From positions 1-22,792 of the forward strand of contig JASFMY010000117.1 of NCBI GenBank assembly GCA_050117315.1: a DNA stretch of 22,792 bases, written 5' to 3'. Position numbers and translations under genes: made by a program. Below, piece by piece: positions 6,036 to 14,687 of the stretch (position 1 is the stretch's first letter; each line of letters opens with the position of its first letter). A model generated the notes under the pieces. It ran no database searches, was not told where the DNA came from, and was given only the letters and a program-made list of their open reading frames with translations. Source of the DNA: JANQIV01 sp050117315. GTDB taxonomy: Bacteria > Bacteroidota > Ignavibacteria > Ignavibacteriales > Melioribacteraceae.

Positions 6036-9000
6036 TCAACTTTTACTCGAGACATACTCAGACGGAGATTTATCAAACTGTTTTCTGAAGCAGCGGGCAA
6101 AGTAGGTTAAATCATTAAAGCCGACTTCATAAGCAACTTCAGTTATAGTCATGCGTTTTTGTTCAAGTAACTGCACGGCACGTTTCAGCCTTATGTTGCG
6201 GATAAACTCGTGAACAGTCTGGTTTGTCAAACCGCGAAGTTTTCTATATAGCTGCATCCTGCTCATGCCTATTTCTTCACTTAATACATCGGCATTAAAT
6301 TTATCATCTGACATGTGTTCTTCAACTGCTTTGGTCAGGCGTTTTAAAAACTTTTCGTCAATATCTGTAACCGGAACTTTGCCCGGACCAAGAATAAATT
6401 CCTTGCTGAATTTCTCCTGAAGTTTTTTCCTTGAATCCAGCAGATTAGTCATGTGTGCTTCTAGAACATCTATATTGAAAGGCTTAGTCAAATAGACATC
6501 AGCGCCTTGAGCCAAACCTCTAATCTGGTATTCCTGTGATGTGTATCCCGTCAACATGATAATCGGTATGTGGCTCGTCTTTTCATCATTCTTTAATTTT
6601 TTGCATAACAGAATTCCGTCGTCGTTTTCACTTTCCATTCTAATGTCGGTAATTATTAAGTCCGGGATTACCTGCAATGCTTTTTTACATCCCAACTTAC
6701 CATACTCTGCTTCAATTATACGGTAATTCTCATCAAAGTATTCTTTAATATAATCACGTATTTCTTTATCGTCTTCAACTATAAGCACAACCGGAATATC
6801 ATTAGATTTACTTTTATCCTTTTTACCTTCAGTGCCATTGCCGGGAACCGGAGCCTGATTATATTTGAATGATGAATAATGGCTTCTTGAAGATATCTTA
6901 AATTTACCTACAAGCTGATTTTCTTCGAGGTAATGTTCGTCTATAGGAATTCTTACGGTGAAAGTTGTTCCCTGTTCTTCAACACTGTCAACTGTAATTT
7001 CACCTTTATACAAATTCACCAGTTCATAAACAAAAGCCAAACCAACCCCGCTGCCTTCGTAGTAATGTCCCTTATAGTCTTCGAGATGGTAATAACGTTT
7101 AAAAATGTGCTGCATTTTATCTTCCGAGATACCGATACCGTTATCCTGTACTTTTATTTCAACATATTGTGACGGGGTTCTTTGATCCCCCTGAAAATCT
7201 AAGTCGGTTTCAGAATTATGAATAGATATTTTAACACATATTTTTCCGTTATCGTTTGTAAATTTAAATGCGTTTGACAACAAGTTATAAATAATTTTAT
7301 CGACTTTGTCTGCATCAAACCAGGCTACATGTTCCTCCAGGCTTTGCTCAAATTTAAAATCTATTTTATGGTCTTTTGCATAATCTTTAAAGGAATTAAA
7401 AATTTCTTCAACAAAATGTATAATGTCGCCTTTTGAAAGTGAAAGCCGCAGATCACCGGTTTCAAGCTTGTTTAGATCCTTTAACTGGTTGGTCATTCGT
7501 TTCAACCTTTTGGCATTGCGGTAAACCAACATCAAGCTGTTTTTTATTTTTTTATCTCCTGAAAAAGATTTAATTATTTTTTCCAGCGGACTTAAAATTA
7601 ATGTCATCGGGGACTGAAATTCATGTGATATATTTGAAAAGAACTGGGTTTTCATTTGATCGAGTTCATACATTTTTTCCAGTTCCAAGTGCTCCATTTT
7701 TAATGCATTTCTTAAACGCTGACGGCTTATGTAATAATTCGCAATGAAATAAATAATCATTATTATTAAAAACGATTCAATTAAATATGCCCACCAGGTT
7801 TTCCAGAACGGAGGTTCAATTACAATGCTTAGAGATGCGCCTTCTTCATTCCATATCCCGTCGTTATTGGACGCTTTTACCCTGAACGTATAACTGCCCG
7901 CATCAAGGTTTGTATACGTTGCAGTCCGGTTCGATCCGATATAGTTCCAGTCGGCATCAAATCCTTCCATCATATAAGCATATTGGTTTTTTTCAGGCAA
8001 GATGTAATTTAACGCTACAAACCCGAATGAGAATACCGATTGTTTGTAAGTGAACACAATCTTTTTTGTTTCACTTATATTTTTCTGAAGAGGAGAATCT
8101 TCTCCGCCTATTACAACCGGCCTGTTGAATATTTTTAGATCATCAATAATTACCGGCGGAATAAAAGGATTTTTTTTCAAGTCTTCAGGCTGGAAGATAT
8201 TAAACCCGTTACTTCCGCCTAAAACAATTTCACCGTTTTTTGTTTTACATCCGCTGCGCGTATTAAATTCGTTACCCTGTAAACCGTCTGAGACATCATA
8301 ATTCATGAATTCTTCATTGGCAGGATCAAACCCTGAAATTCCTTTACCCGTACTTACCCACAAAATGCCGGAGTTATCTTCAATAATGCACATAATTTCG
8401 TCATTGGCCAATCCCTTCTGCATATTATAATGCTCAAACGAATCGGTCTTACGGTCAAGTTTATTTAGCCCCCCGGTGGTGCCTATCCACAAAGTGGAAT
8501 CTTTTGCTTCTAAAATATAGGTAACAAATCCTTTGCTAATGCTGCTTTTGTTATTTTCATTGTGCTGGTATGCTTTGAATTCCTTTGTTACCGGGTTAAA
8601 GAAATCCAGTCCAACGTCTGTTCCAATCCAGAGATTGCCCTGGTAATCTTTTGCTATGGTACGCGTGTCATTGTCTTTTAAACCGCTGTTCCCGGAATTG
8701 TAAACAACTGTTGATTGTTTACGGGGATTAAAATATGTGAGACCACCCCAAAAAGTACAAAGCCATAAATCCCCGTTTTTATCTTCAACAATTTGAAAAA
8801 TATTGTTGCTGCCGAGCCCATTTTCTTCCTGTGTGTATTTAATTACTTTTTTAGTATTTCTATTAAATTTATATAAACCGTTTGCCCATGTGCCTATCCA
8901 AAAGTTTCCCCGGCTGTCTTCAAACAAGCATAAAATAACATCAGCGTCAATCCCGCTGTTACCGTTATTGTAATGAATAAATTTTTTATTTTTCCTGTCA

Positions 9001-10232
9001 AATAAATCGAGTCCGCTCCCGCCGGTTGCAATCCATATATTTTGGTCTTCATCTTCCCAAAAACCGTTTACGTTGCTAAAACCCAAACTGCTGCTGTTTC
9101 CGGGTAAATGTTGATAGTATTGAAAATCAGCTCTTGCACCGGCAAGCATATTAATACCGCCGACATATGTTCCGAGCCAAATATTCCCCGTTGTATCTTC
9201 ATAAATTGAATAAATCGAATTGTTGTTTAAGCCTGTTTCGTTAAGCGGATCGGCTTTATGGTAATAAAATTCATTGTTCCGGACATCGAATATATTTAAT
9301 CCTTCATCTTCCGTACCAATCCATAATTTACCGTTTTTGTCAACCATTAAAGATAAAATAACATTCCCAGTTATAGTTAATTTGTTACCGGGGCTATGTA
9401 AGTAATGAACATATTTTTCCACTTGACTGTTTTTATATTTTAATCTGAATAACCCGTCTCCTTGAGTAGCAATCCAAATATTATTATCCCGGGTTTCAAC
9501 AAACGACAGTATTACCGAATTTGTTAACTTAGTACCTTTATAAAGAAATTGTGTAAATGTCTCCCTATTTTTTCCAAGAATATCAATTGCGCCGTTTCTA
9601 TGCCCCAGCCAAATATTACCGTCACTGTCTTCAAAGATTGTTCTAACTGAATTGCTGCTCAGACCGCAGGAGTTCTCTTTATTGTATACATATCGTTTAA
9701 AAGTCTCACTTTCTCTATCAAAAAGATTTAGCCCGCCATTCCTGGTCCCCACCCAAAGCCTTTGTTTACTGTCTTCAAAAATAGTTTCAATCTGGTTGTC
9801 ACTAATGCTTGATGAATCACCTTCTTTGGAGCGATAGTGCTGGAAACTATCCGTTGAACGGTTATAACGGTTTAACCCGTCGCTTGTACCTACCCACAGT
9901 TGCCCTTCGTGATCTTCTATAATGGAAGAAATAAAATTATGTGTTATGCTTTTGGGGTCATTCTGGTTGTAGAGATAAATTGTAAAATTATACCCGTCAT
10001 AGCGGTTCAGTCCGTTGAATGTGCCTATCCACATAAAGCCCTGTTCATCCTGCAAAATGCAAGTGATGCTTGATTTTGATAAACCGTCGTTAGTCGTAAT
10101 GTGTTCAAAATTGAGGTTACGGTATTGTGCTTTAAGACAAACAAGCGGGATGAGTAGAAAGAATATAGAAAGACTTTTATATATCATATTAAATGATATG
10201 ATAAAAAATTTAGCGGTAATTTTTTCGTTCAT
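6036..10232 (-). CDS. Hybrid two-component system regulator (HTCS): propeller sensor, histidine kinase, receiver and AraC-type output in one chain
   Basis: This is a 1398-aa single-chain sensor-regulator. Order: signal peptide/N-terminal anchor (to about 36; M16 is an alternative start), 14 reg_prop blades with (L/I/F)W(I/V/L)GT..GL motifs spaced about 45 residues apart (68-680), Y_Y_Y domain (about 745-805), one membrane segment (about 815-832), HisKA with phospho-acceptor H870 (FFSNISHEFQSP), HATPase (N box DKIIYNLLSNAFKFT 978-992, DNGIGI 1030-1035, GSGVGLAF 1060-1067), receiver with D1196 (LIITDIRM) and K1250, and an AraC helix-turn-helix (about 1300-1395). The periplasmic propeller senses an oligosaccharide and the cytoplasmic end activates glycan-use genes. 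The GH30 gene is the plausible target; no SusC/SusD pair is in view. The H box reads HEFQSPM in place of the usual HEFRTPL. No Shine-Dalgarno site is evident at 10232; a 13-bp palindrome (10257-10269) lies just upstream. Confidence 0.95.
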   Translation of the reverse strand: MNEKITAKFFIISFNMIYKSLSIFFLLIPLVCLKAQYRNLNFEHITTNDGLSKSSITCILQDEQGFMWIGTFNGLNRYDGYNFTIYLYNQNDPKSITHNFISSIIEDHEGQLWVGTSDGLNRYNRSTDSFQHYRSKEGDSSSISDNQIETIFEDSKQRLWVGTRNGGLNLFDRESETFKRYVYNKENSCGLSSNSVRTIFEDSDGNIWLGHRNGAIDILGKNRETFTQFLYKGTKLTNSVILSFVETRDNNIWIATQGDGLFRLKYKNSQVEKYVHYLHSPGNKLTITGNVILSLMVDKNGKLWIGTEDEGLNIFDVRNNEFYYHKADPLNETGLNNNSIYSIYEDTTGNIWLGTYVGGINMLAGARADFQYYQHLPGNSSSLGFSNVNGFWEDEDQNIWIATGGSGLDLFDRKNKKFIHYNNGNSGIDADVILCLFEDSRGNFWIGTWANGLYKFNRNTKKVIKYTQEENGLGSNNIFQIVEDKNGDLWLCTFWGGLTYFNPRKQSTVVYNSGNSGLKDNDTRTIAKDYQGNLWIGTDVGLDFFNPVTKEFKAYQHNENNKSSISKGFVTYILEAKDSTLWIGTTGGLNKLDRKTDSFEHYNMQKGLANDEIMCIIEDNSGILWVSTGKGISGFDPANEEFMNYDVSDGLQGNEFNTRSGCKTKNGEIVLGGSNGFNIFQPEDLKKNPFIPPVIIDDLKIFNRPVVIGGEDSPLQKNISETKKIVFTYKQSVFSFGFVALNYILPEKNQYAYMMEGFDADWNYIGSNRTATYTNLDAGSYTFRVKASNNDGIWNEEGASLSIVIEPPFWKTWWAYLIESFLIIMIIYFIANYYISRQRLRNALKMEHLELEKMYELDQMKTQFFSNISHEFQSPMTLILSPLEKIIKSFSGDKKIKNSLMLVYRNAKRLKRMTNQLKDLNKLETGDLRLSLSKGDIIHFVEEIFNSFKDYAKDHKIDFKFEQSLEEHVAWFDADKVDKIIYNLLSNAFKFTNDNGKICVKISIHNSETDLDFQGDQRTPSQYVEIKVQDNGIGISEDKMQHIFKRYYHLEDYKGHYYEGSGVGLAFVYELVNLYKGEITVDSVEEQGTTFTVRIPIDEHYLEENQLVGKFKISSRSHYSSFKYNQAPVPGNGTEGKKDKSKSNDIPVVLIVEDDKEIRDYIKEYFDENYRIIEAEYGKLGCKKALQVIPDLIITDIRMESENDDGILLCKKLKNDEKTSHIPIIMLTGYTSQEYQIRGLAQGADVYLTKPFNIDVLEAHMTNLLDSRKKLQEKFSKEFILGPGKVPVTDIDEKFLKRLTKAVEEHMSDDKFNADVLSEEIGMSRMQLYRKLRGLTNQTVHEFIRNIRLKRAVQLLEQKRMTITEVAYEVGFNDLTYFARCFRKQFDKSPSEYVSSKS

Positions 10233-10463
10233 AACAGGACTATAAACTTCTTAAAAAAGAAGCCTTCTTATGGATGAAGAATAATTTCATCAATAACTAT
10301 GTAAATAAAATCATAATTTTTTTTAAAAAATAAAAGCAATCTTAATTTACAATATTATTTTCTATATAAACAGGAAGCATCCCGTGATATAAAAAATTGA
10401 GATAATGGTTTTTCATAATACCGGCAGGGATAAATCAAAGTATCTCGGTGTTTGATATAAATA

Positions 10464-10647
10464 AGAGTTTCTGCGAAATTAGATATCTAAACGTTTTGTC
10501 ATTTCGACTGGAGGGAGAAATCTTTGAAATCACACTCTAATTGAAAGATTTCCCGCCAAAAAGATACGCAAAAGGCGCACAGGCGGCGGACAGGCTCACC
10601 CCAAAAACGGGTTCGAAATGACAATTTTTTTATTTTGCAGAAACTCT
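10464..10647 (+). mobile_element. R1-B: 184-bp MITE-like element, inverted copy of R1-A
   Basis: It has the same 11-bp terminal inverted repeats, subterminal GTCATTTCG / CGAAATGAC pair and core hairpin (arms 10517-10525 and 10544-10552, loop 10526-10543) as R1-A. Aligned to the reverse complement of R1-A it differs at two positions, in the CACCCCAAAAACGGGTTCG segment. Its right end carries an outward-facing ATGACAATTTTTTTATTTTG, the same start-codon sequence that opens the 2509 frame; here that frame stops after about 17 codons. Confidence 0.85.
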
Positions 10648-10733
10648 ATTCAACGACATGCCGCATACTAACTAACCAAACTACCAAAGAAAACCGGATT
10701 GCACAGTTAACGGGCTATGACTAAGTAAATATT

Positions 10734-11738
10734 TCAACCTGATAAATTATTAAAATAAACTTTCTTTTTAGTTTTTGCAGATTTCAACGCACCCATTACT
10801 ACATTTAAATCTTTATAAGCTTCTTCAAACGTGCCTATTATTTTTTCCCCTTTTGTAATTGCATTGTAAAAGTTATTCAGTTCGCTGTAAAAACCGCCGT
10901 CATCTTTGCAGTCATATTCTTTAACCGGCTTATCTTCTTTTCTTACAAAAACTTTACTTCCGTTTATTTCCAGTGTTCCTTTCTCTCCGAATATTAACAC
11001 CCGGTCTCCCTGATATCCCCTTGAACTATAATACATGTTGAAAGTACCGTTAACGTTATTATCCATTTCAAACTGTAGATTCAATGTATCGAGTTCGCCT
11101 ATTTTGTTATTAACGGACACGGCATACGCAGTTCCCGAAGTTATTTCGCCCAGCAAATACCTTATCCCGGCAATGAAGTGCACACCGCCGTCAGTTATAA
11201 ACCCGCCGGCATATTTATGATTTTTGCGCCATTTTGTTTTAGCATACATGTTGTTTTCGCTCACATTATGAAACACGTCGTATTTCAGAGAATATATTTT
11301 GCCTATAACATTTTTGTCCAGCAGGCTTTTAGCTTTTCTAAAAATTTTCTTATAACGGAAATTCTCGGCAACCATCATTACTTTATTATATTCGCCCGGG
11401 AACTTGAACATTTTTTTTGCTTCGGCTAAATTGGCAGCAATTGGTTTTTCAACCAGTACGTGCTTGCCGGCTTTAAGAGCCTCTTTGGTTACTTTATAAT
11501 TTAAAACAATCGGCAGAAGAATATCAACGGCATCAATACCGGGATCATTTAATATCTCACGGTAGTCCGTAGCGTATGGAACACTTCCGGCAAGCTTTGC
11601 AAACCGTTTCGCTTTTTCTTCAGCATGGTTGCATACTTTTGCTATTTGAATTTTACTTTTTAATTTCAGCAGTGCCGGCAAGTGTAAATGCTCGGCAGCT
11701 ATTCCGGTTCCGATAATTCCCAGTTTAATCTTTTTCAT
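10734..11738 (-). CDS. Gfo/Idh/MocA-family NAD(P)-dependent oxidoreductase
   Basis: This 334-aa protein has the family layout: an N-terminal Rossmann fold (LGIIGTGIAAEHLHLPAL, 6-23), the cofactor/active-site motif EKPI with K98, and a C-terminal alpha/beta domain containing GGFITDGGVHFI (178-189), where D183 and H187 match the usual catalytic positions. VAENFRYKKIFRKAK (123-137) is also typical. Members oxidise or reduce sugars, inositols or amino-sugar derivatives; the substrate is not predictable. GGAAGG lies about ten bases before ATG. It starts 30 nt after the stop of the zinc dehydrogenase, so the two are probably one operon acting on related polyol/sugar substrates. Confidence 0.9.
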   Translation of the reverse strand: MKKIKLGIIGTGIAAEHLHLPALLKLKSKIQIAKVCNHAEEKAKRFAKLAGSVPYATDYREILNDPGIDAVDILLPIVLNYKVTKEALKAGKHVLVEKPIAANLAEAKKMFKFPGEYNKVMMVAENFRYKKIFRKAKSLLDKNVIGKIYSLKYDVFHNVSENNMYAKTKWRKNHKYAGGFITDGGVHFIAGIRYLLGEITSGTAYAVSVNNKIGELDTLNLQFEMDNNVNGTFNMYYSSRGYQGDRVLIFGEKGTLEINGSKVFVRKEDKPVKEYDCKDDGGFYSELNNFYNAITKGEKIIGTFEEAYKDLNVVMGALKSAKTKKKVYFNNLSG

Positions 11739-11768
11739 ACTGCTTACCTTCCGTTTTATTTTATACTG

Positions 11769-12800
11769 CTAAAAATTTATCACCGCTTTTATCACGCCGT
11801 CTTCATAATTATTAACTATATCGAAAGCCTCTTGCGATTCTGTAAAAGGAAAAGAATGTGTGAGCAAAGATTTTTTCTTTTTCTTAAAGGATTTATAAAT
11901 ATCGATTGCCCTTTCCATTGATTTATTCTGCCTGCGAACATTCACTATTGTAATTTCTTTTCTCCTCAATGTGCTGATATCAAAGCTTATAAAATCATCC
12001 GAAGGAATACCGACTATAACCACCTTGCCGCCCGGCTTAAGTATATCAACCGCATCATTCAATGCTTGTTGATCGCCGCAGCATTCGAAAACAACATCCA
12101 GTCCCGGGTTCACTTCCGAATTTATATCTTCTATTATATTTTGTTCATCAGGGTTACCCGTCCAGACCGCGCCGAATTCTTTAGCAATTTCCTCCCTGTA
12201 ATTTAATTTTTCCGTTACGTAAATATTTTTATGATTATCGTAAATTAAACTCATGATAACGCTTAAACCGATAGGACCTGCTCCCAAAACGCCAAATGTT
12301 TTTTCTTCTTTTAAGCCGGCAAGCTTTACCGAATAAACCCCTATTGAAAGCGGCTCAATAAAACACGCATCTTCTTCCGTAAAATCAGCCGGAACGGGAA
12401 AAAGATTTTTCTTAGGGATTTCAATGTACTCGCACATCATTCCTTCCAGTTGCCCGGGCGCGCCTATGAATTTTAAACTTCTGCAAGTATGCTCTCTCCC
12501 CGAAAGACACTGATCACACTTGCCGCATGATACAGCGGGGTCCATTGTTACCAATTGTCCTTTTGCAAACTTATCGTCCCCCGTTATTTCCTCAATATAA
12601 CCGGAAGCTTCGTGACCGATAGTGAACGGGAAAGTAATTTTCTGGTCACCTATTTTTCCTTCCCGGAAATAATGAATATCCGATCCGCACACGCCGACAG
12701 ATTTGATCTTAATTATTGCATTATCACTGCTTGTTAATTTCGGTTTCGTGATATCATAGACACCAAGCTTTCCCAACGACTGTAATTTTACCGCTTTCAT
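11769..12800 (-). CDS. Zinc-dependent medium-chain dehydrogenase (sorbitol/L-iditol dehydrogenase type)
   Basis: This 343-aa MDR-superfamily enzyme has catalytic zinc ligands C38 (GVCGSD), H63-E64 (GHEASG) and E149 (FIEPLS). The structural zinc lobe is intact with C92, C95, C98 and C106. The Rossmann motif is GVLGAGPIGLS (170-180). The GVCGSD.HYF...G start and the length fit sorbitol/xylitol dehydrogenases better than alcohol dehydrogenases; threonine dehydrogenase-like activity is an alternative. It would oxidise a polyol with NAD(P)+ in the cytoplasm. No clear Shine-Dalgarno site precedes ATG (A-rich leader), which is common in this group. A 13-bp palindrome lies 26-38 nt upstream. It is the first gene of a two-gene operon with the Gfo/Idh/MocA enzyme. 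Confidence 0.9.
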   Translation of the reverse strand: MKAVKLQSLGKLGVYDITKPKLTSSDNAIIKIKSVGVCGSDIHYFREGKIGDQKITFPFTIGHEASGYIEEITGDDKFAKGQLVTMDPAVSCGKCDQCLSGREHTCRSLKFIGAPGQLEGMMCEYIEIPKKNLFPVPADFTEEDACFIEPLSIGVYSVKLAGLKEEKTFGVLGAGPIGLSVIMSLIYDNHKNIYVTEKLNYREEIAKEFGAVWTGNPDEQNIIEDINSEVNPGLDVVFECCGDQQALNDAVDILKPGGKVVIVGIPSDDFISFDISTLRRKEITIVNVRRQNKSMERAIDIYKSFKKKKKSLLTHSFPFTESQEAFDIVNNYEDGVIKAVINF

Positions 12801-12825
12801 ATTTTTGTTATTTTTTTGATGATCC

Positions 12826-12838
12826 AGTTTAATAAACT
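12826..12838. promoter_or_regulatory. 13-bp palindrome upstream of the zinc dehydrogenase, weak operator candidate
   Basis: AGTTTAATAAACT has 6-bp arms around one base, in the position expected for the promoter of the two-gene dehydrogenase operon. With this AT content such a site could arise by chance. Confidence 0.25.
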
Positions 12839-13349
12839 ACTTTACAAATTTCCAGGATTTTGAAATTCTTGAATATTATTCATGATAAATAAGTTATCTT
12901 CATTGCAGGCCCTACGCATAAGCATCAACTTAAGGTAAAATATTCATTCTTTTAGCAATAGCCCCAACTTTTTCATAATGAATCCCAATTGATGTGAATG
13001 TTAAAATATTTATTCAAAAAACATCAGACGATAACCGATATTGTCAGCAAGATACTGTATGTGTTATTTATGAAGGATTTCTTTCCAAAGGGTACTATAA
13101 ATCAACTTGGGACTTACTTAAAAGACAAAAATAATCAAGCAGTTGAAAATGGGTTTTATGGTTACATAATAAAACTGTAATTAAAAAATTACTGTATAAA
13201 AATAACCGTATAACAGTGTTGCAAACGGAATGCTTCAATAAACCTAACATTTGCAGTTCGGTTTTGATTTGTTTTTATAAGGTTTGCAGTAACAAAATAA
13301 CATTATCAGTAAAACGTAAACACCAGGATTGACAAGTCGAAGGAGCGTT
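12839..13349. other. Gene-poor spacer with R3-b and one doubtful 60-codon frame
   Basis: Apart from R3-b (12922-12975) this spacer shows no recognisable gene. A plus-strand frame at 12998-13180 (MLKYLFKKHQTITDIVSKILYVLF..., 60 aa, ending GFYGYIIKL) has no Shine-Dalgarno site, no family resemblance I can name, and begins next to a repeat, so I do not call it a gene. No terminator with a clear stem and T run is visible downstream of the permease. Confidence 0.4.
12922..12975 (+). repeat. R3-b: dispersed repeat copy (related to 5585-5665)
   Basis: It reads GCATCAACTTAAGGTAAAAT, then ATTCATTCTTTTAG, then CAATAGCCCCAACTTTTTC, matching the minus strand of 5585-5665 block by block. It is shorter and lacks the second arm AAGTTGGGGC. 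It lies upstream of the dehydrogenase operon. Confidence 0.6.
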
Positions 13350-14582
13350 TTATACTCTTTTCGGCAAAAAACTATTTAACAGAATTCCCACTATACCGGC
13401 TAAACCAATACCCGAAAACTGATATTCACCGTAACCCAAAATCATATCGCCTATTCCAAAAATTAATATTACGGCAACAATTACCAGGTTTCGTGAATCA
13501 GACATATCAACTTTGTTATTCACTAATGACCCAATTCCGATTGCGGCTATCATTCCGAATAAAAGAACCATTATTCCTCCCATTACCGGGACAGGTATAG
13601 TTTTTAGGGCGGCTCCAAGTTTTCCGAAGAAAGCCAGCATTATTGCAAACACAGCCGCGATGACCATTAATTTCGGTTCGAATCTTTTTATTAAAGCTAC
13701 GGCACCGGTAACTTCCGAATAAGTAGTATTCGGCGGACCTCCCAATAATGAGGCAGTTATAGTCGCCAAACCGTCACCCAATAAAGTTCTATGCAAACCG
13801 GGATTTTCAATATAATTTTTTTTTGCAGCTTCGGATATAGCGAGTATATCGCCAACGTGTTCAATTGCAGGTGCTATGGCAACCGGCAGTATAAAAAGAA
13901 TAGCACTTAATTCAAAAACCGGGAATTCAAAAGAACTTTCGTTTAAAGCGTTAATCCATGGGATAGAAAACCACGAGGAATCAATTACAATTTGAAAATT
14001 TACTTTCCCCAAAAGTATCGACAATAAATAGCCCGATAATATACCTATTAAAATCGGGATTAAACTTACAACACCTTTTCCTTTAAGAACAACAAAAATT
14101 GTTACTGCCAAACTAAACAGTGCAACAAATATTGCAGTAAAATCCAGTTCGGTTCCACCGGTAAAATTTTTAGTCATCTCAACAGCCACAGGCGCAAGTT
14201 TTAGCCCGATAACTATAATTACAGGCCCGGTAACAACAGGCGGCAAATATTTTTCAATTACTTTTATGCCTTGTATTTTTACAAGAACGGCTAACAGGAT
14301 ATAAAGTAAACCTGCACTTGCAAGTCCTCCCAAAGTCGCTCCCAGCCCATATTCCTTTATACCGATTTGAATAGGCGCAATAAATGCAAATGAGCTGGCC
14401 AAAAATATCGGGACTTTTGCTTTTGTAATTAGCTGGAAAATCAGCGTTCCGAGTCCCGCCGTAAAAAGTGCAATTGAAGGGTCTAAACCTGTTAAAAGAG
14501 GAACTAGAACCAGTGCTCCAAATGCCACAAACAGCATTTGTGCGCCAAGCAAAATATCATAACCGGAAAGATTATTTTTCAT
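13350..14582 (-). CDS. uraA: NCS2-family uracil/xanthine permease
   Basis: This 410-aa inner-membrane transporter is strongly hydrophobic throughout, compatible with the 14-helix NCS2 fold. Family markers include GAQMLFVAFGALVLVPLLTGLDPSIALFTAGLGTLIFQLIT near the N-terminus, PPVVTGPVIIVIGLKLAP, the substrate-site segment PAIEHVGDILAISE, and LLGDGLATITASLLGGPPNTTYSEVTGAV. These fit the UraA/uracil-xanthine subgroup, a proton symporter. Purine rather than uracil specificity cannot be excluded. The frame is open to 14660, but that upstream ATG lies inside the terminator hairpin of the preceding operon; ATG at 14582 gives a normal N-terminus (MKNNLSGYDILLGAQ). Because the terminator separates it from the carbamoyltransferase, it probably has its own promoter or depends on read-through. 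Confidence 0.9.
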   Translation of the reverse strand: MKNNLSGYDILLGAQMLFVAFGALVLVPLLTGLDPSIALFTAGLGTLIFQLITKAKVPIFLASSFAFIAPIQIGIKEYGLGATLGGLASAGLLYILLAVLVKIQGIKVIEKYLPPVVTGPVIIVIGLKLAPVAVEMTKNFTGGTELDFTAIFVALFSLAVTIFVVLKGKGVVSLIPILIGILSGYLLSILLGKVNFQIVIDSSWFSIPWINALNESSFEFPVFELSAILFILPVAIAPAIEHVGDILAISEAAKKNYIENPGLHRTLLGDGLATITASLLGGPPNTTYSEVTGAVALIKRFEPKLMVIAAVFAIMLAFFGKLGAALKTIPVPVMGGIMVLLFGMIAAIGIGSLVNNKVDMSDSRNLVIVAVILIFGIGDMILGYGEYQFSGIGLAGIVGILLNSFLPKRV

Positions 14583-14644
14583 GAATGAAATACTACCCGG
14601 ATTGCTTTTTATAGTGGGATTAAATATAAGTGAATATTTTGATA

Positions 14645-14681
14645 ATAAAAAATGTAGCACAGAAAGCCTTTCTGTGCTACA
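14645..14681 (-). terminator. Strong intrinsic terminator after the ornithine carbamoyltransferase gene
   Basis: TGTAGCACAGAAAG (14653-14666) and CTTTCTGTGCTACA (14668-14681) are perfect inverted arms. Read on the minus strand the stem is followed directly by TTTTTTAT. It starts seven nt past the carbamoyltransferase stop, so it ends the glmS-to-carbamoyltransferase operon. Confidence 0.92.
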
Positions 14682-14687
14682 AATGTT

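Noticed and set aside
12998..13180. Plus-strand 60-codon frame in the spacer before the permease
   Set aside because: No ribosome site, no family resemblance, next to a repeat, and an equally plausible competing frame exists; insufficient for a gene call.
14583..14660. N-terminal extension of the permease to the ATG at 14660
   Set aside because: That ATG is inside the terminator hairpin of the upstream operon, and the extra 26 residues do not resemble the family's N-terminus.
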